Of a stretch of DNA of 38,508 nt, positions 17,235-24,691 are shown piece after piece. The DNA comes from Caldilineaceae bacterium. Lineage in GTDB: Bacteria > Chloroflexota > Anaerolineae > Caldilineales > Caldilineaceae. The stretch is taken from NCBI GenBank assembly GCA_023384455.1, contig JAHDWH010000031.1:1-38508 (forward strand), in the 5' to 3' direction. Made by a program: the position numbers and the translations under genes. Every line of letters begins with the position of its first letter. Position 1 is the first letter of the stretch. Below the pieces are notes generated by a model. The model had not been told where the DNA came from. It made no database searches and saw only the letters and a list, made by a program, of their open reading frames with translations.

Positions 17235-18239
17235 TTAGATTTCATCTTCTCTTGTCCTTGCATAGACCGTTCTTTCCTCTCCAACTGTCACTTCAAATCT
17301 ATCTTCCGCCATATGAAAAGCGATATCAGGCAGTTCAATGGGCTGGGCGACCAGCATCTGGGCAATGGGCGCTCTGACATACTTCTCAATGAAGATTCCC
17401 ATCGCGTCTCCAGCCGCTTCTTCCAAATGCTCCCAGGCTGCCTCTCCAATGAATGTGTTGCCGTTGGCAGATTCGAAGGCTCCGGTGAGTTCAGCCAGCT
17501 TCGTATTCGGCGTAGGGTCAAAAACAACGAGCACGGGCGTAAAGCCGCTTGCCTTACAGTCCAGAGGAAAATCCAGTTCTTCACCCCAACGGCCTTGACC
17601 GGAAGCCGCAATTGTCACGCGCAGTTTTATCTCATATGCGACGTTCTCTCGAATACAATCGACCTGTCTGCCTTTGTCTGGATCGGAGCGACGCCGAATC
17701 GGGCTTTTCCCTGCGCTGAATGATACCCCGCCAATTGCACTGGCGACAATCGGCTCAAAAAGATAGCCAGTTTCCTGACCAGCCCGATTGTCAATGTCGA
17801 ACAGCCACTTCCGCCACAGGAGAAAGCCGGCCAAAGCCTCTGCGCTCATTTGTCCAAACTGCAACAAAGCGCGCGGCCCTACCTGATCCATTGTGGCCAA
17901 TGGCTGATATTCCAGGATGCGAGCGTATTTGAGTCTGGCCTTTAGCAGTGTCGCCAAAGAGACAAAATAGGTGTCGGCATCTGGTTCTACTACAAACAAA
18001 TGTTCAATCAGCGTTTGAAAGTCGATTCCCTGGAGGCGCAAATTCCGTGCATCCTTCTCTGCAAAGAATTCAGGGAATTCGGATGGAAGGTGTGGAAACT
18101 TAGCCATCAACCCCAAATCCCGCACGATCGCCGCGGCTAAATACGCACAGGCTTCGTTGTCAAGTCCTACACTCAACTTTCCCGCGCCGGATAGTCTCGC
18201 TTGCGCGATCAGACTTTTCTGAGATTGGGTCAGCGCCAT
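17235..18239 (-). CDS. Type II restriction endonuclease, ApaLI-like (R-M system 1)
   Basis: This 334-residue protein has a PD-(D/E)XK-type core: GRQVDCIRENVAYEIKLRV, with an aspartate and the E-x-K pair. It is followed by TIAASGQGRWGEELDFP and a C-terminal FIEKYVRAPIAQML. These blocks resemble the ApaLI-like endonuclease family (recognition GTGCAC in the prototype); I hold that assignment only moderately, and the specificity is not demonstrated. It overlaps the C5-cytosine methyltransferase gene by 10 bases (18230-18239), as expected for a Type II pair. The region looks lower in GC than its neighbours, a sign of transfer. It probably cuts unmodified foreign DNA in the cytoplasm. Confidence 0.75.
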   Translation of the reverse strand: MALTQSQKSLIAQARLSGAGKLSVGLDNEACAYLAAAIVRDLGLMAKFPHLPSEFPEFFAEKDARNLRLQGIDFQTLIEHLFVVEPDADTYFVSLATLLKARLKYARILEYQPLATMDQVGPRALLQFGQMSAEALAGFLLWRKWLFDIDNRAGQETGYLFEPIVASAIGGVSFSAGKSPIRRRSDPDKGRQVDCIRENVAYEIKLRVTIAASGQGRWGEELDFPLDCKASGFTPVLVVFDPTPNTKLAELTGAFESANGNTFIGEAAWEHLEEAAGDAMGIFIEKYVRAPIAQMLVAQPIELPDIAFHMAEDRFEVTVGEERTVYARTREDEI

Positions 18240-19465
18240 AGGAAGAGTTGCTCCATCGACAGGGCGTCTTTTGTTGCCGAGATGAAAGATACATCAATTC
18301 TTTCGCAAACTGCTTTCAGCGCGGGACTCATGCCCGAGCCTGTTGTGGGCAGGAACGAGAGTAAGCCCCCGTGTTGATCGACTGATCTGCCCATTGGATG
18401 ACACTGGAGATCAGCCAATAATGAACGGGCAAAAATTTCACCTAGACGCGGCGGTACTGCATTGCCTATCTGTGTGGCGATTTGTCCCCCTGAGCCATGA
18501 AATGTGAAATCATCGGGAAACGTTTGGATTCTGGCACATTCTCGCAGGGTAAGAAAGCGATCGTCCGCAGGGTGTACGAACTCAGTCATTGCCCCGCTTG
18601 TGATTGTCTTTGATGGCTGATCTCCTCTCAGGCGACGCAATCCAAAGGGTGCGCCTCCTCGTCGCTCTGTGGGCGTGCCATCACGCACCCGTCGATAGGC
18701 TCGTCGCCGGTAGCTTTCGTGCCAAAGGTGTTCTGGTAAGTCCTTCATACTTTGGCCTGGTCGTAGTTTCTGGATGCGCTGAAGATCGATTTCTGATAAC
18801 TGACGAGTCCAGTGACCGGACGGGTTGCCTGGGGGAATCGTACCCGGTTCGGGAAGTGAGTCCAGCGCAGAGGCAATCGGCGGGCAAAACGGGAGGTGAC
18901 GCACGGGCGTCATAGCACCGGGAGCGCCATAGGCTGTATGTGTCGCGTCCGGGAAAGTTGGCACCCAGCCCAGTCCACCCACCGCTATCACTCGTTTGCG
19001 ATGCTGAGGAATGCCGTAATTGGCAGCGTTGATTTTTCGCAGGTGAATTTGATAACCGGCTTCAATGAGAGGTTCCAACAAATCAAAAACCCGGTCACCA
19101 GCGCTGGCCGTTAGAAATCCCTCCACATTCTCAAATACGAAAGCACTGGGGCGCTGTTGCGCAACCTGTTCGGAGAAGACCCGCACAAGTGTGTTGCGCC
19201 GATCATTTTCGCGTCGCAAGCCTGCGGAGGAAAAGCCCTGACAGGGCGGACCGCCTAGGATTACGTCAGTGGAGACAAGCGTCGTCTTCTCTGTAATCTC
19301 TTCAACGCGCATTGGATGGCTGAAGTTAGCTCTATAGGTGGCCGCTGCCGCTTCGTCGTGGTCGATTGCCTGTACGCAAACAAATCCGGCAGATTGAAAG
19401 CCCAATGAGAGTCCTCCAACACCACAAAACAGATCACTAAATGTCGGTTGTATGGGCCCATCCAT
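18230..19465 (-). CDS. DNA (cytosine-5) methyltransferase (R-M system 1)
   Basis: This 411-residue C5-MTase has all core motifs in order: SDLFCGVGGLSLGF (SAM binding), GGPPCQGFSSAG with the catalytic C75, FENVEGFL, PQHRKRVIAVG, the variable target-recognition region (about 190-310), and the C-terminal ECARIQTFPDDF...QIGNAVPP. It would protect host sites from the overlapping endonuclease. The track start at 19585 adds 40 residues. The ATG at 19465 (MDGPIQPTFSDLF) is the family-like start, although its ribosome-binding site is weak. A tail of about 45 residues follows the last motif. Confidence 0.95.
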   Translation of the reverse strand: MDGPIQPTFSDLFCGVGGLSLGFQSAGFVCVQAIDHDEAAAATYRANFSHPMRVEEITEKTTLVSTDVILGGPPCQGFSSAGLRRENDRRNTLVRVFSEQVAQQRPSAFVFENVEGFLTASAGDRVFDLLEPLIEAGYQIHLRKINAANYGIPQHRKRVIAVGGLGWVPTFPDATHTAYGAPGAMTPVRHLPFCPPIASALDSLPEPGTIPPGNPSGHWTRQLSEIDLQRIQKLRPGQSMKDLPEHLWHESYRRRAYRRVRDGTPTERRGGAPFGLRRLRGDQPSKTITSGAMTEFVHPADDRFLTLRECARIQTFPDDFTFHGSGGQIATQIGNAVPPRLGEIFARSLLADLQCHPMGRSVDQHGGLLSFLPTTGSGMSPALKAVCERIDVSFISATKDALSMEQLFLWR

Positions 19466-19571
19466 ACCGCTTATTGTCCTATCCAGAACGAATGCCTGCA
19501 ATGAGATTGTAGCACACCGCGAGCACAATCTTCCCGATGTTCCCATAGCCCCACATATACTCTGCGCAGTC

Positions 19572-20561
19572 CTATATTTGAACATCCCCGCGCTGGCTCA
19601 AATGGGCCTGACCGTCGGCGTGATAGCTGCTGCGCACCAGGGGGCCGCTCTCCACCCAGCGAAAACCCCGGTTGAGTCCCTCCTCCTTCAGCCGGTCGAA
19701 TTGCTCTGGTGTGTAGTAAGCCCGAATGGGCAGATGAAAACGACTGGGTTGCAGGTATTGACCGATGGTCAGGATATCCACCTGATGGCTGACCAGATCG
19801 TCCATCACCTGCAACAATTCGTCCCAACCCTCGCCCAGCCCCACCATCACACCGGATTTGGTCAGAGCCAGCGGGTCCATCTCTTTGGCCCGTTGCAGGA
19901 GTTCCAGAGAACGAGGATATTGAGCCTGGGGGCGAACTGTGCGGTAGAGTCGGGGAACCGTCTCGGTGTTGTGGTTAAGGATTTCCGGTTTGGCCTCCAT
20001 CACCACTTGCAGAGCCGCCCAGTCGCCTTTGAAATCGGGGATCAACACCTCAACTGTGCAGCCTGGTTGCAGACGGCGGATCCAATGGATGCTTTCGGCA
20101 AAGACCCACGCGCCCCCGTCGCCCTGTTCGTCCCGGTTCACGCTGGTGAGGACCGCGTGGTGCAGGTTCATCGCGTGTACGCTTTCGCCCACTTTGCGGG
20201 GTTCTTCCGGGTCCAACAGACCGGGGCGGCCTGTCTTGATTTTGCAGAAGCCGCAGCTACGGGTGCAGGTATCGCCCATCAGCAGAAAGGTGGCGGTTCC
20301 CCGTCCCCAACATTCGCCAATGTTGGGGCACATAGCCTCTTCGCAGACTGTGTGCAGGCTTTTGCCACGAAACAACCCTTTTAGCTCCCGGTATTTGGGG
20401 CTGTCGGCGGCCCGCACCCGCAGCCACTCCGGGCGACGGCCTGGAGTAAGCTGTCCAGGCGCAATGCCCTTTCCCGGTGCAGGGATGGGTTCCAGGCGAA
20501 TTGTGCCCGTTTCGTTGATCTCCACAATCGTTTGGTTAGCCCCGCCATTGTTTCTGTTCAT
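19572..20561 (-). CDS. lipA: Lipoyl synthase
   Basis: This 329-residue radical SAM enzyme inserts two sulfurs into protein-bound octanoyl chains to make lipoyl cofactor. The auxiliary cluster cysteines are in [13 protein letters not shown], the radical SAM cluster is CTRSCGFC, and the C-terminal [10 protein letters not shown] carries the conserved R-x-S-S-Y-type serine ligand. The track start at 20714 reads through the STAS gene. The ATG at 20561 overlaps the STAS stop by 4 bases (ATGA), indicating translational coupling. No lipB or lipoate-dependent dehydrogenase gene is in the window. Confidence 0.97.
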   Translation of the reverse strand: MNRNNGGANQTIVEINETGTIRLEPIPAPGKGIAPGQLTPGRRPEWLRVRAADSPKYRELKGLFRGKSLHTVCEEAMCPNIGECWGRGTATFLLMGDTCTRSCGFCKIKTGRPGLLDPEEPRKVGESVHAMNLHHAVLTSVNRDEQGDGGAWVFAESIHWIRRLQPGCTVEVLIPDFKGDWAALQVVMEAKPEILNHNTETVPRLYRTVRPQAQYPRSLELLQRAKEMDPLALTKSGVMVGLGEGWDELLQVMDDLVSHQVDILTIGQYLQPSRFHLPIRAYYTPEQFDRLKEEGLNRGFRWVESGPLVRSSYHADGQAHLSQRGDVQI

Positions 20562-20923
20562 TGGGATAGCCGTTTCTGGGCCGATTCCTGGGCCGCGTTT
20601 ACTGTGGGAAAGATGGAAAAATGGGAGCGTTCTTCGCTGAGCAGTCCGGCAACCTGCAAAAGATTTTTCAGAGGGGGCGACAACGCAGCCAGATAGAGGT
20701 CTCCCCGCTCCCAATTGCGAAAGAGAGCGGTGTAGCGGATGAGTATGCTCAACCCGGCGCTGCCAATGTATGTGACGCCAGAGAGGTCCAAAATGACCCG
20801 GTAGCGTCCTACCGCCAAAAAGCGCTGAAGCATTTGTTCGAGTGCGCCGGTGTCAGCGCTGGTAATATCTCCGGTCAGGCGTGCCAAATCCCAGCCAACT
20901 CCACCCTGAATGGTCTGCTCCAT
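20558..20923 (-). CDS. STAS-domain anti-sigma factor antagonist
   Basis: This 121-residue single STAS domain has [20 protein letters not shown]. The serine in the YIGSAGL loop matches the phospho-acceptor of SpoIIAA/RsbV-type antagonists, which bind a serine kinase/anti-sigma factor. No kinase or sigma gene is nearby. It ends in an ATGA overlap with lipA and starts two bases after the O-antigen ligase-like stop. This compact three-gene set is unusual for a partner-switching regulator. Confidence 0.9.
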   Translation of the reverse strand: MEQTIQGGVGWDLARLTGDITSADTGALEQMLQRFLAVGRYRVILDLSGVTYIGSAGLSILIRYTALFRNWERGDLYLAALSPPLKNLLQVAGLLSEERSHFSIFPTVNAAQESAQKRLSQ

Positions 20924-20925
20924 AC

Positions 20926-22383
20926 CTATTCCTTCAACCCCAGACTGTTCTTCTGGATAAGTACAGTCGCGGCAGCCATGCCCAGATAGAGCCAGAAGAG
21001 AACGGACATATGGGGATAGGTCATATTAAACCAGTAGTGATCGGCAAAGCCGCTGACCAGTGCGCCCAGCACAGCCCCGCCAAATCCCAGCAGCAGAGCT
21101 TCCCGTTCGAGGGCAAAGCCATAGCGCCAGGTGCGCAGCACCATCACAAAAAAGCCGATCATCGCGGCCAGAAAGACGAGCAGACCGACAACGCCCATAT
21201 TCTCTGCAATGATCAGATAGAGCATACTCACGCCGAGATAGAGATCGATATCGGGCACGCCTGTAAAGCCGACACCGAAGATGGGGTAACGGCTGACGAG
21301 GATCAGCGCGTCCTGATATTCGCCGAAGCGCATCTGTGTGGCCTGATCCTGACCGGCCAATCCTTCCAGCAGCCGTGCCACATACTCCTGGGTATAGGGG
21401 AGCACAAAGAGCAGGAGCAGACCGGCTAGAGCCAGGGGAATCAGCCGCCTGTACTTAAGCAGGGCAGGCAGCGCGAGGGCAGCGGCCAGCCCAAAGAGCG
21501 CGGTACGGCTGTAGGTCCAATAGAGGGCAAGCACAGCCGTTGCCAACATTGCAAAGAGCAGCCAGCGGGGAAAAAGCGGATGGCGGGCGAAGAGTTGGGG
21601 CGCCATTGCCCCGGCAGCCAGAATCATCATTCCGCCCAGCACATTGGGGTCAACCGCTGTGCCGATGGCGCGCATAGTGCCGTTGGGGTCGTCTTCGATC
21701 CAGCGCAGTGCGCCAAAGCCGCCCGGATAGTCGAAGCGGGCCAGCCTGTCCAGCACCCAGACGGTTGCGTTCTCTGGCAGTAGATAGAAAGCAACCGCAA
21801 CCGCCGCGCAGAGCCAACTCCCCAGCAGCACCCAGCGGGCCACCCATTCCAGCTCGGCCTGGGTACGCACAGTATTGATCACCGCAAAATAGAGGCCAAT
21901 GCCCAGCAAAATCTCGGCGAAGCGGCGCACAGTGAAAAATGTGGGCGGGCTGTGGGTCAGGCCAAAGAGAAAACTGAAGAGGGCCAGCAACATAAACAGA
22001 CCGACAAGCAGACCGATGGACGAGCCGAGAAACTCCCGCTCCTGGGCTGTCACCAGCTTGAGCAGCCAGACGAAAAAGAGCGCGACCAGAGCTACATCCA
22101 GAAAAGTGGGTTTGAAGCCGATGCTAAAGGGCAGGCTGGCAAAAGGCAGAGCGAAGGCAACCCCTGTCAAGGCCACAAAGCCCCAATGGGTGTCCAGTAG
22201 AATGGCCGTACCCCCCACAATGGCAGCGGCCAGGGCCAGAGCCACCACCGGGCCAAAGATGCCGACGAGCAGGGCGATTGTCGCCGCACCGCCAGCCAAC
22301 AGCAGCCCAACCGCCGTCCGCCGCAGGGGACGGGAGGGGGAGAGAAGTAGATGTTCGATGGTTTGAAAGGAAGTCTGGAACAT
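20926..22383 (-). CDS. O-antigen ligase/polymerase-like membrane protein
   Basis: This 485-residue polytopic protein has roughly eleven or twelve hydrophobic segments and a large extracytoplasmic loop of about residues 170-260. The later part has [16 protein letters not shown] and [19 protein letters not shown], typical of the Wzy/WaaL (O-antigen ligase PF04932) fold. Members transfer or polymerise lipid-linked glycans at the outer face of the inner membrane. In a monoderm-like Chloroflexota cell it would more likely polymerise or attach a surface polysaccharide than build true LPS. No Shine-Dalgarno site is visible before the ATG at 22383. It lies 24 bases after the second restriction gene. 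Confidence 0.85.
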   Translation of the reverse strand: MFQTSFQTIEHLLLSPSRPLRRTAVGLLLAGGAATIALLVGIFGPVVALALAAAIVGGTAILLDTHWGFVALTGVAFALPFASLPFSIGFKPTFLDVALVALFFVWLLKLVTAQEREFLGSSIGLLVGLFMLLALFSFLFGLTHSPPTFFTVRRFAEILLGIGLYFAVINTVRTQAELEWVARWVLLGSWLCAAVAVAFYLLPENATVWVLDRLARFDYPGGFGALRWIEDDPNGTMRAIGTAVDPNVLGGMMILAAGAMAPQLFARHPLFPRWLLFAMLATAVLALYWTYSRTALFGLAAALALPALLKYRRLIPLALAGLLLLFVLPYTQEYVARLLEGLAGQDQATQMRFGEYQDALILVSRYPIFGVGFTGVPDIDLYLGVSMLYLIIAENMGVVGLLVFLAAMIGFFVMVLRTWRYGFALEREALLLGFGGAVLGALVSGFADHYWFNMTYPHMSVLFWLYLGMAAATVLIQKNSLGLKE

Positions 22384-22406
22384 ACAGTTTGGGGTCAGAA
22401 AAACGA

Positions 22407-23120
22407 TTACTTCGTTCGTCGCAAATTCTCATCGTTCAGCGTAATTTGGCGAATTCTGGTTTGCGTCAACAGTGCGATTTCTGTGGCTGACGTGTTTGCT
22501 GCGTCAATCACGTCAGCTAAGAAACTTGAAAAGAACGAGCCGGGTATGTGGGGGTTGTTCAATGTAGAGCCACGTTGATTGAGGTAGAGCGCACGTAATT
22601 TGAGTATTTGCAGAAATTTTTCAGGTGTGTAAGCATTTGGAATGTCCATTTCGGCAAGATATTGATCTTTGGTCCACTGTCGTTTGTGCAGGGAAATAGC
22701 ATCGTCCAGATCGTACTGGGGCTTCTCACCACAAATGATGTGGAGGTCTTGCATATCCAGCCGATTAGCGGCTCGTTCTCCAATGGCAAAGTCCGGCGCA
22801 ATATAGCGTTCGATTTTTCTAATCCATGGCTCCATTTGGCTTGGACCCAAAGTCAGTATCCTTTGGAGGGTAATTCCAGTCGAATCGTAAAATCCAAATA
22901 CCCATATTCGCGATCTCCATTTTTCAATGTGTGACGGCCCTACATCCCGGGCCGTTGAAACGCTGTGTGTGGTTGTGGACTTAAGTTCCACGGGGGATGA
23001 ATAGGTCTCCCCGGATATCTCAAAGTCTAAGAACGCATCCACATTTGACCGACCTTCACCTCTTCGCAGACCGATGAGTCGACACATCTCGCGTTCTCGC
23101 AGATCGTCCTGAGCAGCCAT
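22407..23120 (-). CDS. Putative Type II restriction endonuclease (R-M system 2)
   Basis: I cannot place this 237-residue protein in a named endonuclease family. It contains a convincing PD-(D/E)XK-like arrangement near the N-terminus ([11 protein letters not shown] ... [11 protein letters not shown]). It also has a serine/threonine-rich [16 protein letters not shown] block and a strand RIWVFGFYD typical of nuclease cores. Its ATG directly abuts the stop of the second C5-methyltransferase (23120/23121). This adjacency makes a restriction role likely. GC content is visibly lower than in flanking genes. The specificity is unknown. Confidence 0.7.
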   Translation of the reverse strand: MAAQDDLREREMCRLIGLRRGEGRSNVDAFLDFEISGETYSSPVELKSTTTHSVSTARDVGPSHIEKWRSRIWVFGFYDSTGITLQRILTLGPSQMEPWIRKIERYIAPDFAIGERAANRLDMQDLHIICGEKPQYDLDDAISLHKRQWTKDQYLAEMDIPNAYTPEKFLQILKLRALYLNQRGSTLNNPHIPGSFFSSFLADVIDAANTSATEIALLTQTRIRQITLNDENLRRTK

Positions 23121-24245
23121 TTATACTCCTAATGCCCTGGCAACGGACTTCGCAACCGAATATCCCATTGGTGGACAAACGGAATTTCCAATCTGCCCAA
23201 GAATTTGATAGGCTGCTCCCTCAAAAATCCAATCTTCCGGGAAACCTTGCAACACAGCGCAATCCTGTACGGAAAGCCGGAAGTGACCATTTTCCGGCGG
23301 AAACCGGAGAGCCCGTTCCCGGGAAGTTTGTACTCCGTTAGGCCATATTTTCAACTGTTCCCAAACAGCCTGGCTTGCCTTGCTATTGAGAATACTGGTT
23401 GACTTGCGAGGACCCGTAAAACCTGAACGCAGCGTAGGAGCAAAACAATCAAAACCCACATCATCCAATCCAAGAGCCTCGCGCGCACCCATTGTGGATT
23501 TTCCAGTTGAAAAGAGGGTATGGTCAGGTAGGTGGGTTGGCTCTGGGATTTTGTAATTGTTCGCAGCCGTGGACGACCGGAAACCGACAAAGAAGACTCG
23601 CTTTCGTATCTGTGGCACGCCATAATCGGACGCGACAGCCTTAAATTTGATGATATGATAGTAGGGCGCTAGTGGCGAGAGAATCACGTCATTTATATAT
23701 CGATGAAATTTTACATCGAGCAATCCCGGTACATTTTCAGCGACAAAGGCTTCAGGCTTCAGCGTGAGTATAGCATCTATAAATGCCGGCCACATATCCC
23801 TGTCGTCTTTGTGCCCTCTCTGTTTTCCCGCAATAGAAAAGGGCTGACAAGGGGGGCCTCCATGCAGAAGATCAACTTTTCCACGATATGCGTCCCAATC
23901 CACCAGAGTTACATCTCCACACTCACCAGATTGAACTTCCCACTCTGGCCGGTTGCGCCTCAATGTAGCTTGACATATGTCCAGAATGTCAAAGCTGGCA
24001 ACGTGCGTGTAACCGGCACGTTCGAAGCCCAAATCAAGCCCACCACCACCCGAGAAAAGCGAAAGCGCTCGTGCGCCATGCCCTTTTTGCTGTGGCATCA
24101 AGTCTGCTGGTCTCAGCGAAGGTACATTCAGCTTATTTGGGTTGTGTGCCAGATGGCCTTTGATGGCAGCGGTCTTTCGGCGTCTGGAACGTGCAGACAC
24201 TTGACGGTACCATTCACGCTTGTCTTCCGATATATCGTATGGCAT
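23121..24245 (-). CDS. DNA (cytosine-5) methyltransferase (R-M system 2)
   Basis: This 374-residue C5-MTase has LSLFSGGGGLDLGFERAGY (SAM site), GGPPCQPFSIAGKQRG with catalytic C133, VAENVPGLL, VPQIRKRVFFVGF and, at the end, VLQGFPEDW and GQIGNSVCPP. A basic N-terminal extension of about 55 residues (REWYRQVSARSRRRKTAA) precedes the core and may contact DNA. The ATG at 24245 is preferred over the track start at 24281, since the extra residues fall in the repeat-bearing leader. It is probably the protective partner of the adjacent 237-residue protein. It is clearly distinct in sequence from the system 1 enzyme. Confidence 0.94.
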   Translation of the reverse strand: MPYDISEDKREWYRQVSARSRRRKTAAIKGHLAHNPNKLNVPSLRPADLMPQQKGHGARALSLFSGGGGLDLGFERAGYTHVASFDILDICQATLRRNRPEWEVQSGECGDVTLVDWDAYRGKVDLLHGGPPCQPFSIAGKQRGHKDDRDMWPAFIDAILTLKPEAFVAENVPGLLDVKFHRYINDVILSPLAPYYHIIKFKAVASDYGVPQIRKRVFFVGFRSSTAANNYKIPEPTHLPDHTLFSTGKSTMGAREALGLDDVGFDCFAPTLRSGFTGPRKSTSILNSKASQAVWEQLKIWPNGVQTSRERALRFPPENGHFRLSVQDCAVLQGFPEDWIFEGAAYQILGQIGNSVCPPMGYSVAKSVARALGV

Positions 24246-24251
24246 CTTTTT

Positions 24252-24400
24252 CTCATAGTTTGACTCAACTGCAAAAAGCATTTTCAGCCACGGATGGACA
24301 CAGATTCACACGGATAAACACAGATGTCACTCCTGAATTTCTCGGTGTCTCTGCGTCTTGGCGGGAGAATCTGACCTTTTTGCAGTGGACTCATAGTTTG
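24252..24400. mobile_element. Small non-coding insertion flanked by 11-bp direct repeats
   Basis: CTCATAGTTTG occurs at 24252-24262 and again at 24390-24400. The 127 bases between carry the terminal inverted word ACTGCAAAAAG (24268-24278) / CTTTTTGCAGT (24376-24386). The interior contains the dispersed CACGGAT/ACACAGAT repeat (24288-24325) and a GGTGTCTCTGCGTCTTGGCGGG segment. This looks like a MITE-type insertion with target duplication, placed just upstream of the MTase 2 start. The remaining bases 24401-24691 show no gene or repeat I can identify. Confidence 0.6.
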
Positions 24401-24691
24401 CTAACTACTATTGTCACACAGCTTGGATCTACAGAGGATGAATGTAACCCGCTGGGTCTGTTATGCCTACCCCGGTCATACCAACGATCTCCATCGTCAG
24501 CGCACACGCCGCTCCGGGCAGACTCGGAGCGTACAACGGGCCTATCAAACGATTCGCATACTTGGGCAAACTCTATGGAAACATTATACCATAGGTTGCC
24601 GGCTTGTTCGCCCACTCGTCTTCTGCCAGGCCAAGTGGTCATCGACCCGATCTTGGCATTGCGGAGATTCGGCATATTTGAGTCACTCCCC

